The position numbers and the translations under genes were made by a program. From NCBI GenBank assembly GCA_036504875.1, contig DASXUK010000053.1:62001-126000 (forward strand): a stretch of DNA of 64,000 nucleotides, in the 5' to 3' direction. This stretch comes from JACPFJ01 sp036504875 (GTDB lineage Bacteria; Desulfobacterota; Desulfuromonadia; Geobacterales; Pseudopelobacteraceae). Positions 55,931-63,374 of this stretch are shown piece by piece (the first letter of the stretch is position 1; each line of letters begins with the position of its first letter). The notes beneath the pieces were generated by a model. It was not told the DNA's origin and made no database searches. It saw only the letters and a program-made list of their open reading frames with translations.

Positions 55931-57259
55931 ATGGCAATGTTCTGGATCCAATTTATTCTCGTACTCGGGGCCGTTCTGATCGGTATCCGCAGAGGTGGCG
56001 TCGCACTCGGCCTGATCGGCGGCCTAGGGGTTTCTCTGCTGGTGCTTGGCTTCCGCAGCGCCCCTTCCGAGCCTCCGATAGCTGTCATGCTGATCATCCT
56101 GGCGGTGGTTACGGCGTCAGCGACCCTGCAGGTAGCGGGTGGCCTGGATTACCTGGTACAGCTGACGGAAAGATTGCTACGCGCCCATCCCAAATACGTG
56201 ACCATCCTGGCCCCGCTCTCGACCTTCTTCCTGACGGTCTGCTGCGGCACCGGCCATGCCGTCTATGCACTGCTTCCGGTAATATCCGACGTGGCGCTCA
56301 AAACCAAAATCCGCCCCGAACGTCCCATGGCCATTTCCAGCGTTGCTTCGCAGATGGGTATCACCGCCAGCCCGGTGGCAGCGGCCGTGACCTTCTTCCT
56401 GGGGTTTGCCGCCAAGGCCGGACACCCGGTGACGCTGATCGACATCATCTCGGTCACCATGCCGGCCGGCATTATTGGCGTGCTGGCCGCCGCTGCCTGG
56501 AGCTTCAACCGTGGCAAGGATCTGGACAAAGACCCCGAATTTCAGGCCCGTCTGCAGGACCCCGATTTCAGGAAGGCCCTGGATGCGGATGTGACTACCC
56601 TGGATAAAAAGATCTCCACCACCGCCAAGATCTCGGTGGCGCTGTTCTTCGCCGGCGTCGGTTCGATCATCCTGCTGGCCAGCTTTCCCGAGCTGCTGCC
56701 GCTGGCGGCCGACAAGAAGCCGGTCGCGATGACCACGGTGGTCCAGTTCGTCATGCTGGCCTACGGCGCCTTCATCATGTTCACCGCCAACGTCAAGGCC
56801 AAGGACATCGCCCACTCCAGCGTCTTCATCGCCGGAATGATCGCGGTTGTCTCGATCTTCGGCATTGCCTGGATGAGCGATACCTTCATCACTGCCAACA
56901 AGAAATTTCTGGTGGACAACATCGGCATCATGGTCAAGATCGCCCCCTGGACCTTTGCCATCGCCACCTTCTGTATCTCCGCCTTTGTCAAGAGCCAGGC
57001 CGCCACGCTGGCCATCACGCTGCCCCTGGGGCTGGCACTCGGCCTGCCGATCCCGCTGCTCTTGGGACTGATGCCGGCCAGCTACGCCTACTTCTTCTTT
57101 GCCTTTTATCCCAGCGACCTGGCCGCCATCAACATGGATCGCACCGGCACTACCCGCATCGGCAAGTACCTGCTCAATCACAGCTTCATGATTCCGGGGT
57201 TTATCGGCGTAGGGGTCTCGACGGTGGTGGCCTATCTGATTTCGCGAATGATCTTGTAG
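55931..57259 (+). CDS. DcuA/DcuB-family anaerobic C4-dicarboxylate transporter
   Basis: 442 residues from ATG 55931 (GGAGG 5 bases upstream), the standard Dcu length; a longer frame would start at 55835, upstream of the promoter. About 10-12 membrane segments. Family signatures: FWIQFILVLGAVLIGIRRGG at the N-terminus, STFFLTVCCGTGHAVYALLPVI, PMAISSVASQMGITASPVAAA, PSDLAAINMDRTGTTRIGKYLLNHSF. Dcu carriers exchange succinate for fumarate, malate or aspartate during anaerobic growth. I cannot separate DcuA from DcuB by eye. Probably controlled by sigma-54 and the adjacent two-component pair. Followed by a nadA-tail fossil and a terminator. Confidence 0.93.
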   Translation: MAMFWIQFILVLGAVLIGIRRGGVALGLIGGLGVSLLVLGFRSAPSEPPIAVMLIILAVVTASATLQVAGGLDYLVQLTERLLRAHPKYVTILAPLSTFFLTVCCGTGHAVYALLPVISDVALKTKIRPERPMAISSVASQMGITASPVAAAVTFFLGFAAKAGHPVTLIDIISVTMPAGIIGVLAAAAWSFNRGKDLDKDPEFQARLQDPDFRKALDADVTTLDKKISTTAKISVALFFAGVGSIILLASFPELLPLAADKKPVAMTTVVQFVMLAYGAFIMFTANVKAKDIAHSSVFIAGMIAVVSIFGIAWMSDTFITANKKFLVDNIGIMVKIAPWTFAIATFCISAFVKSQAATLAITLPLGLALGLPIPLLLGLMPASYAYFFFAFYPSDLAAINMDRTGTTRIGKYLLNHSFMIPGFIGVGVSTVVAYLISRMIL

Positions 57260-57277
57260 AAGTGCATTTGGACATGG

Positions 57278-57325
57278 AAATGCAAAGGCTGGCAGAACTT
57301 TATGCTGGCGGTGCCGAGGGATTGA
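57278..57325 (+). pseudogene. nadA: Fossil 3' end of nadA
   Basis: The last seven codons and stop read MLAVPRD-stop, identical in protein to the end of nadA at 50531-50554. At the DNA level 22 of 24 bases match, and both differences are silent third positions (GCC/GCG, CCA/CCG). Upstream similarity is weak (KCKGWQNF versus KAKAALDR). Third-position-only changes point to homology, not chance. No other part of nadA is present. Confidence 0.6.
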
Positions 57326-57363
57326 AACAGACGAGCTTTTAAAAAAAACTTACACCTCACAGG

Positions 57364-57388
57364 GAGCGGCAGCGATGCCGCTCTTTTT
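57364..57388 (+). terminator. Rho-independent terminator
   Basis: GAGCGGCA-GCGA-TGCCGCTC followed by TTTTT: perfect 8-bp stem, 4-base loop and T-run. Ends the transcript of the C4-dicarboxylate carrier. Confidence 0.9.
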
Positions 57389-57473
57389 GTTTGTGTGGTA
57401 TTTGATGGGTGCTTTTGATATAAAGTTTCGACACTTGAAGCTATCAACTTTAGATCAACCAAAAGGCCTCTTG

Positions 57474-57770
57474 ATGAAGCTCATTACCATAACTCCGGTA
57501 AAATCACTGAATAAGGCTTACCTCAAACAAAGCCTCAAACGCGAGCAGGTCGAGTTGTTCAAGGCCAATCTGGCCCGGATGTTCGAACGTATCTGCACTG
57601 ATGAGCACGAAGAACATCTAAAAAATATCGTCTCAGACTTCCTAAAAGACACCTGGTACAAGACGACCAACGAGATTAACACCAGTGGCCGCGCTGATCT
57701 GGCAATTCACAACGGCACGACCTCAACCGCCTCGGTCGGTGTGCTGATTGAAGTAAAGGGAAGAGCATGA
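57474..57770 (+). pseudogene. Truncated N-terminus of a type IIG restriction-modification enzyme
   Basis: 98 residues from ATG 57474: ITPVKSLNKAYLKQSLKREQVELFKANLARMFERI, then HEEHLKNIVSDFLKDTWY, then INTSGRADLAIHNGT and VGVLIEVKGRA, stop. This is the conserved N-terminal domain of large Eco57I/MmeI-like enzymes, with a nuclease-like D...EVK core. Those proteins have about 1000 residues and continue with methyltransferase and target-recognition domains. Here the frame ends right after the EVK strand and overlaps the next gene's start by 4 bases (ATGA). The remaining 90 percent is missing, so it is a broken gene, or a stand-alone nuclease fragment at best. Confidence 0.7.
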
Positions 57771-59455
57771 CCCGCGAGGAATTGCAACAACTGATAACAG
57801 AGGTCCAACAGAGCCAGTGCGAACTTGCCGATATCGAAGTAAAGTCTGCTCATGGCGGGACTCCGCAACGGTTATACGAACCGCTTTCTGCTTTTGCCAA
57901 TCGCACTGAAGGGGGCGTTATTCTTTTCGGACTCGATGAAAGCCGGAACTTTGAAATAGTGGGTGTCGGCAATGCTCACCGTTTGCAGGAAGAGATCAGC
58001 CACCTTGCCTGGACAGATATGGAGCCGCAGATACACCCTGAGTTTACCGTCGAATTGTTCGATGGGAAAACCGTTGTTGCCTTGGAGGTTTCGCCGGTTC
58101 CTGCCGACAAGCGCCCATGCCACTACAAGACCGCCGGCTTGCAGAAAGGCTCGTATATACGTGTCGGCAATACCAATCGTTCAATGACGGATTACGAGAT
58201 TTTTGGTTATGTCAGCGCCCAGAGTCAGCCGACGTTTGACGAGGAACCAATCAAGGAAGCTGCGCTGGAGGATCTGGACAAGGAGAAGCTTAATTTCTTT
58301 CTGGAAAGAATCAGAAAGAACCGTCCGAAGGCCGCTTACCTTAAACAGCCGTTTGAGCAGGTTCTAACCCACCTAAGGGTTGCCCGTCCCTATGAAGGAA
58401 AGCTTCACCCCACTCTCGCTGGACTTCTGACCTTCGGATACCACCCGCAAACATTAGAATCACAGCTGGTGATCACTTTTCTCCATTATTTTGGAACGAC
58501 CGAAACTGAAAAAACACCGCGCGGCGAGCGCTTTCTCGACAACAGAAAATTTGAAGGACCAATCCCGGAAATGGTTGAAGACGCAGTTAACCACGTAATG
58601 GCAAGTATCCGCAAAGGAAGTCTGATTGAGGGGCTGTATCGCCGGGATATTCCAGAGTACCCAGAAGAAGCGATCCGTGAAGCAATTGTCAATGCAGTTG
58701 CCCACCGCGATTACAGCACCTTTGCACGTGGAAGTTATGTCCAGATTCGTTTGTTCGCCGACCGTATGGAGATCCAAAGCCCCGGCGGTCTGTATGGTAC
58801 GGTAACGCTTGAAACTTTGGAGGAAGAACAATCGACTCGTAATCGTACGCTGGTGCGTTTGCTTGAAGACCTGCATCTGGTGGAGAATCGTGGTAGTGGT
58901 ATAAAAGCAATGTTAGGCGCAATGCGATCTGCAAATCTTGAACCGCCTCGCTTTCAGGACAAGCGGAGTTCGTTTCTGGTGACAATGCGCAATTTGACCT
59001 TGATGAATACAGAGGCTATCACCTGGCTTAATGGCTTTGCCGAGTGGCCGCTCAACGACCGGCAGCGGCTGGCATTGGTATACTTGCGGCACAATCACCA
59101 GATAACTAATTTTGATTATCAGCGGCTCACTCATGTCGATTCTGTGACTGCAAGCCGAGAACTTCGTGGTCTTGTGCAAACAGGACTTACCTCTCAACAC
59201 AGTTCTCGCCGTTGGACTCACTACATGTTGAATGTACCGACTACCGATAAGGTTGAAGTGTCTTTACCCCTTCTGCCAGAAGATAAAGTATTGGATTATG
59301 TACGCTGGCATGGTTCCATAACTCGAAAACAATGCGCGGAATTACTGGATTTGAAGGATATTGAGGCAAGGAGGTTACTGCACCGGATGCGTGGCAAGGG
59401 AATTCTCATGCAGATTGGTTACAAAAAAGGGAGCAGATATAAGCTGCCGGAATAA
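57767..59455 (+). CDS. AlbA/Schlafen-type ATP-binding protein
   Basis: 562 residues. N-terminal AlbA_2 (Schlafen-like) domain: LADIEVKSAHGGTPQRLYEPLSAFANRTEGGVILFGLDES to GSYIRVGNTNRSMTDYE. A middle segment (LLTFGYHPQ...LVITFLHYFG) leads to a GHKL-type ATPase-like domain: YPEEAIREAIVNAVAHRDYS (N-box), RMEIQSPGGL (G1) and LVENRGSGIKAML. Two winged-helix-like segments follow (QITNFDYQRLTHVDSVTASRELRGLV; ITRKQCAELLDLKDIEARRLLHRM). Such proteins are annotated as ATP-binding or transcriptional regulators and often lie beside restriction-modification and other defence genes. The overlap with the truncated restriction gene suggests they travelled together, but the function is not known. Confidence 0.85.
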   Translation: MTREELQQLITEVQQSQCELADIEVKSAHGGTPQRLYEPLSAFANRTEGGVILFGLDESRNFEIVGVGNAHRLQEEISHLAWTDMEPQIHPEFTVELFDGKTVVALEVSPVPADKRPCHYKTAGLQKGSYIRVGNTNRSMTDYEIFGYVSAQSQPTFDEEPIKEAALEDLDKEKLNFFLERIRKNRPKAAYLKQPFEQVLTHLRVARPYEGKLHPTLAGLLTFGYHPQTLESQLVITFLHYFGTTETEKTPRGERFLDNRKFEGPIPEMVEDAVNHVMASIRKGSLIEGLYRRDIPEYPEEAIREAIVNAVAHRDYSTFARGSYVQIRLFADRMEIQSPGGLYGTVTLETLEEEQSTRNRTLVRLLEDLHLVENRGSGIKAMLGAMRSANLEPPRFQDKRSSFLVTMRNLTLMNTEAITWLNGFAEWPLNDRQRLALVYLRHNHQITNFDYQRLTHVDSVTASRELRGLVQTGLTSQHSSRRWTHYMLNVPTTDKVEVSLPLLPEDKVLDYVRWHGSITRKQCAELLDLKDIEARRLLHRMRGKGILMQIGYKKGSRYKLPE

Positions 59456-59463
59456 CTTGCGAA

Positions 59464-59507
59464 GTTCAAAAAAGTTCAAAAAAGTTCAAAAAAGTTCAAA
59501 AAAGTTA
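59464..59507. repeat. Helically phased A-tracts (10-bp tandem repeat)
   Basis: Four perfect copies of GTTCAAAAAA at 59464, 59474, 59484 and 59494, then a fifth GTT. An A6 run every 10 bases is the classic pattern of intrinsically curved DNA. It lies 9 bases after the stop of the AlbA-type gene, in a non-coding gap of about 210 bases. Confidence 0.95.
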
Positions 59508-59664
59508 TAGTAAAGCTAACGTTATTCGACATTGAAACCTGAATAATCAACTACTACCCTCAGTAAACGCAAACAACCTTTCCTAAAACCTCCGCGACTG
59601 TTGCTTTACAGCCCTCGTTGTTACAAAGATTTCTCCAAACCAATAAGCCTGAAGACAGCCCAGC

Positions 59665-60441
59665 CTACATCAACAACCGGGTCAGAAAGTAATCAGCCAC
59701 CAGAATCAGCATGAAGGAGAGCACCACCGAGCGGGTGGTGGAGATGCCGATCCCTCGCGCCCCCCCTTTTGTGTTGAAGCCGACATAGCAGCAGACCGTG
59801 GCGATGATCCCGCCAAACACAAAGGATTTGGTCAAACCGACCATGATTTCCTTGAGTTTGAGCGCCATGCGGAGTGAATCGGTGTAGGTGGCGTAGGAGA
59901 TGAACAATTTGGGGTGCAGGTGGCTGATGATGGCGCCGCCGGCTATGCCGACACAGTCGGCATAGATGGTCAAAAGCGGGACGCAGATCAGCGCTGCGAT
60001 CAGGCGCGGCATGACCAGATAGCGAACCGGGTCGATGTCGAGGGTTTTCAGGGCATCGATTTCCTCATAGACCTTCATGACGCCGATCTCGGCTGCCATG
60101 GCGCTTCCGGCCCGGCCAGCCACCAGAAAGCTGGTCATCACCGGACCCAGTTCGCGCACCATTGACAGCCCCACAATGCTGCCGATGATGCTTTGGGTAC
60201 CGTATTTTGACAGTTCGACCCCGGTTTGCAAGGCCAGCACCATCCCTACGAAAAAAGCCATCACCGAGGCGACCGGCAGGGTCTCGTAGCCGATGATGGT
60301 CATCTGGGTCATGATCGAGGTGATATTGCGCGGGATCTCGCGAAAGGAGAGCAAAGTCCGCCACATGAGGATTAGTACTTCGCCCACTATGCGTAAGAAG
60401 TAGAGGTTCTTGCGGCCTATGAATTCAAGAAATTTGGTCAT
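59665..60441 (-). CDS. MlaE-family ABC transporter permease
   Basis: 258 residues from ATG 60441; a TTG at 60453 with GAGAGG upstream is an alternative start. Typical MlaE/YrbE sequence: GYETLPVASVMAFFVGMVLALQTGVELSKYG, VRELGPVMTSFLVAGRAGSAMAAEIGVMKVYEEIDALKTLDIDPVRYLVMPRLIA, and C-terminal GARGIGISTTRSVVLSFMLILVADYFLTRLL. Five to six membrane segments. Family role: inner-membrane permease that moves phospholipids or other lipids between inner and outer membrane together with MlaF (ATPase) and MlaD. Those partner genes normally follow directly; here the downstream side has only an A-tract repeat and unrelated genes. Confidence 0.9.
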   Translation of the reverse strand: MTKFLEFIGRKNLYFLRIVGEVLILMWRTLLSFREIPRNITSIMTQMTIIGYETLPVASVMAFFVGMVLALQTGVELSKYGTQSIIGSIVGLSMVRELGPVMTSFLVAGRAGSAMAAEIGVMKVYEEIDALKTLDIDPVRYLVMPRLIAALICVPLLTIYADCVGIAGGAIISHLHPKLFISYATYTDSLRMALKLKEIMVGLTKSFVFGGIIATVCCYVGFNTKGGARGIGISTTRSVVLSFMLILVADYFLTRLLM

Positions 60442-60503
60442 GGTTTCAGACAAAAACCTGCCTCTCAACAAAAAACATCTAGTGAACAACCTGAATTCTT
60501 ATA

Positions 60504-61973
60504 CTACAGATGAATTGGTATCCACAACAAACTCAGCGATGTTTTTTCTTTATTAGCAACATAACCGAACAGCCCCTTTAACAGCCGGAATTCAGTGCCA
60601 TCAGCGGTTGTGCTGTACGAAACCAGCGGTGACAACTCCCAGGCGCTTTCAGCACCCCGCTTCTCGCGCCAGTATAAGTTCCAGAGGAGCGAGGTGGCGC
60701 TATTGCCCTTGTCATCCCACTTGGTAATGAAAATTCTCCACAAGGGCGCCCAGTTGCGCTCCACTCCGTCGTTCCAGATAACCGCCTCTGCCAGTGCCGG
60801 AAAAGAGAGGGTCCGAAGCCCCTCCTCATCCTTTTGCCAGGCGTACAATGGCCAAAAGGCGCTGGAGGCCCGCTGCTTGCCGATCTGCGGCCAGGAATCC
60901 TCGGCGTGGCGGAAGAGAAAATACAGCAGGTTGGTCTTTTCCTGGCGGAAATCAGGGGCGTTTATGGTCTGGTGACGGTAGATCGGCCACATCACCCACT
61001 CTCGGCTGATGCCCTTGGACTGATAGCTGCTGAAGAAAGGCAGGTAGCGCTCGGTTGTGGAATCCTTGCTGCTGGCCTGGATCCAGAACGGCCAGAAATA
61101 ATCCCGCTCGACAACCTCGCCGCCGGCGTCCCGCACTACGCCACAGAACGGCCAGGGTGCATAAGTGGCTGTTTTTTGGAGAGACTCTGATGAGGCGTAA
61201 AAGGGTAGCACGTAGAGATTCTTGACTGGATTGTCGGTGTCCTGGTGCAGGTGCTCCTTGATGTAAAAGGGCCAGAGGGTGAAGCTCTTTTCGTAGACTC
61301 CGGTTTTTGCGGCCTGCCCATAGAGCGGCCAGACCTGAAACCCGCTCTCGTTTTCCCCGGACACGGTATTGAAGATCGGGTAGAGCCAGTTGGTCGAGGT
61401 GGTGCCTTTGGTGACGGTGCGGCCATAGAGCGGGAAAAGCGCGAAATGATATTCGTCCCGCCAGAAACGCTCATACAGGTCGCCGTAAATCGGAAAAAAG
61501 GATTTATAAGGGCCATATTTTTCCGATTGGCCACTGATGTAAAGGGGGAAGAGCATGGCGTCGCGCTTCTCGTCGGTCGTTCCCGCCCGGCTGACATGCC
61601 TCTGAAACAGCTTCAGTACCTGGCTGTCGGAGTCGTCTCCCGAACGGCTGCTGGAGGCGAGGGGATAGAGGATGTCGCTATCCTCGGAATCAGGTGTCGA
61701 TGAGGTGAAGAACAGGGGCCGGATGGCCGTCTTTGTCTCGTTGCCGTCATGTTCTCGCTTGAAGAGTGGACCGAGGATGGAAAGGTTGCTGTAACCGGTG
61801 GCAGGGCTGGAGCGGTAGTCGAATAGCGGCCAGAGGGTGACAATCGCTCCCGTGGCACCTTTCCGATGCTGCGCCTCGCCGGCCTGGCCAACAGGGTCAG
61901 CGGCCGAGCCGGACCGGTCAACGCCGATTACCAGCAGCAGCGACAAGGCTAATCCTACGTACATCTTCCTCAT
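60504..61973 (-). CDS. Exported protein with repeated WP motifs, function unknown
   Basis: 489 residues from ATG 61973 (GGGAG upstream). A signal peptide ends near GSAA. The mature protein has about a dozen short repeats of the form (L/F/V/M)(W/F/Y)P(L/F/I)(Y/F/W): LWPLF, LFPLY, FFPIYG, LFPLYG, LYPIF, VWPLYG, LWPFY, FWPFW, MWPIYR, FWPLYAW. Spacing is roughly 25-45 residues, each repeat preceded by charged/polar turns. The pattern suggests repeated beta-hairpins, possibly a propeller or an outer-membrane beta structure. I recognise no catalytic or metal motif. It lies upstream of the MlaE-like permease on the same strand (62 bases), so a link to envelope lipid transport is possible but inferred. 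Confidence 0.8.
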   Translation of the reverse strand: MRKMYVGLALSLLLVIGVDRSGSAADPVGQAGEAQHRKGATGAIVTLWPLFDYRSSPATGYSNLSILGPLFKREHDGNETKTAIRPLFFTSSTPDSEDSDILYPLASSSRSGDDSDSQVLKLFQRHVSRAGTTDEKRDAMLFPLYISGQSEKYGPYKSFFPIYGDLYERFWRDEYHFALFPLYGRTVTKGTTSTNWLYPIFNTVSGENESGFQVWPLYGQAAKTGVYEKSFTLWPFYIKEHLHQDTDNPVKNLYVLPFYASSESLQKTATYAPWPFCGVVRDAGGEVVERDYFWPFWIQASSKDSTTERYLPFFSSYQSKGISREWVMWPIYRHQTINAPDFRQEKTNLLYFLFRHAEDSWPQIGKQRASSAFWPLYAWQKDEEGLRTLSFPALAEAVIWNDGVERNWAPLWRIFITKWDDKGNSATSLLWNLYWREKRGAESAWELSPLVSYSTTADGTEFRLLKGLFGYVANKEKTSLSLLWIPIHL

Positions 61974-62145
61974 TGGGGCTCCCTGTATGAACAAAACAGG
62001 CTGCATTATTCCTTATCAAGCCCGGTGAGTCAATCAGGAAAGGTCTTGGCAGGCGGCGCGTTTTTACAAAAATATTACACTCAGGCATGCAGCCATGCTG
62101 TTATGATGCAATACAAATTATCAGGCCTGTTGGGAGAAAAATGTG

Positions 62146-63231
62146 ATGCAGCCATTACAGATAGGAAAATATGTTGCAAAATATCCTCTCATTCAGGGGG
62201 GCATGGGTGCGCGCATATCCGCGGGTAACCTGGCTGGGCATGTCGCCAAGTGCGGCGGAATTGGCATTGTGGCGGCGGCCGGCATTGGCATGAACAGCAG
62301 CCGTTTCAACGGCAATAACTACTTCCAGGCGGATTCGGAGGCCTTCAAGGACGAAATTCGCAAGGCCTACGCCATTGCCCCGGACGGCATTATCGGCGTC
62401 AACGTCATGGTTGCCCTCTCAGACTACGCACAGTTGGTGAAGGCCGCCATTGAAGCCGGGGCCAAGGTGATCATCTGCGGGGCCGGCCTTCCCATGAGCC
62501 TGCCGGAGCTGGCCGCCCATGCGCCGGACGTGGCACTCATTCCGATCGTGTCTTCTTTGCGCGCGGCCCAACTCATCGTTCGCAAGTGGCATAAGTCCTT
62601 CAGCCGACTGCCGGATGCGGTGGTGGTAGAGGACCCGGACACGGCCGGCGGACACCTGGGCGAAAAGATGGAGAACATCGGTACCGGCGAGTATGATCAG
62701 TATGGCACCATCCGCCAGATCAAGGAATTCTTACACATGGAATACGGGGCCGAGGTGCCGATCGTTGCGGCCGGCGGCGTCTGGGACCGGGCCGATCTTG
62801 AGCATGCCCTGGCCGAAGGCGCCGATGGCGTGCAGATGGCCAGCCGTTTTGTCTGCACCGAAGAGTGCGATGCCGACGACGCCTTCAAACAGAGATACCT
62901 GGAATGTACGCAAGAGGACATCGGCCTGATCATGAGCCCGGCCGGCCTGCCGGGGCGGGCCATCCTCAGCAATCAGGAGAATATCCGCCAGCACGATCTG
63001 GACTATGACACTGCCTGCAATATGGGTTGTCTTAAGAAGTGCAGCTACAAGGAAACCGGTGAACGGTTCTGCATCGTTACCGCCCTTGACCGCGCTCAGC
63101 GCGGCGACGTGGAGACCGGCCTGGTCTTCTGCGGCACCAACGCCTGGAAGGCGGATCGGATCAGCACGGTTCAGGATATCTTTAATGAGCTGTTCGGCGC
63201 AGAAAAGATCGAGCAACAAAAGGCGGCTTAA
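62146..63231 (+). CDS. Nitronate monooxygenase family (FMN-dependent)
   Basis: 361 residues from ATG 62146; a GTG three bases earlier is an equally possible start (GGGAG upstream of both). FMN-binding TIM barrel: YPLIQGGMGARISAGNLAGHVAKCGGIGIVAAAGIGM, IGVNVMVALSDY, IICGAGLP, VVVEDPDTAGGHLG with the conserved His, PIVAAGGVWDRADLEHALAEGADGVQMASRF (phosphate site). It resembles class II nitronate monooxygenases and FabK-type enoyl reductases. A Cys cluster near the C-terminus (DTACNMGCLKKCSYKETGERFC) is unusual for simple nitronate monooxygenases and could hold an iron-sulfur centre. Divergent from the WP-repeat gene; followed by a good terminator. Confidence 0.87.
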   Translation: MQPLQIGKYVAKYPLIQGGMGARISAGNLAGHVAKCGGIGIVAAAGIGMNSSRFNGNNYFQADSEAFKDEIRKAYAIAPDGIIGVNVMVALSDYAQLVKAAIEAGAKVIICGAGLPMSLPELAAHAPDVALIPIVSSLRAAQLIVRKWHKSFSRLPDAVVVEDPDTAGGHLGEKMENIGTGEYDQYGTIRQIKEFLHMEYGAEVPIVAAGGVWDRADLEHALAEGADGVQMASRFVCTEECDADDAFKQRYLECTQEDIGLIMSPAGLPGRAILSNQENIRQHDLDYDTACNMGCLKKCSYKETGERFCIVTALDRAQRGDVETGLVFCGTNAWKADRISTVQDIFNELFGAEKIEQQKAA

Positions 63232-63271
63232 GTTTTTCAGCTTTGAATTTAACTACAGAAATCAAATAACC

Positions 63272-63302
63272 AGGCCTGGCGGGAGACTGCCAGGCCTTTT
63301 CT
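63272..63302 (+). terminator. Rho-independent terminator of the nitronate monooxygenase gene
   Basis: AGGCCTGGC-GGGAGACT-GCCAGGCCT followed by TTTCT: perfect 9-bp stem. Confidence 0.9.
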
Positions 63303-63333
63303 GTGGCTTGACCAAAAGTAAGAACTATGATAT

Positions 63334-63349
63334 ATCAATTAAACTTGAT
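63334..63349. promoter_or_regulatory. Dyad ATCAA-N6-TTGAT upstream of the ArsR-type regulator
   Basis: Perfect 5-bp arms with a 6-base centre (TTAAAC), 26 bases before the start codon. ArsR-family repressors bind short dyads of this type over their own promoters. Probable operator. Confidence 0.55.
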
Positions 63350-63374
63350 TTAGTTAATACGGCGGAATAGATAT

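Noticed and set aside
56177..57181. A 334-codon open frame on the minus strand opposite the C4-dicarboxylate carrier.
   Set aside because: Asp/Gly/Gln/His-rich sequence typical of the reverse strand of a membrane-protein gene; no domain, and the sense strand is certain.
59464..59507. CRISPR or phage attachment site.
   Set aside because: Units of 10 bases without spacers, no cas genes, no integrase. Phased A-tracts explain the pattern.
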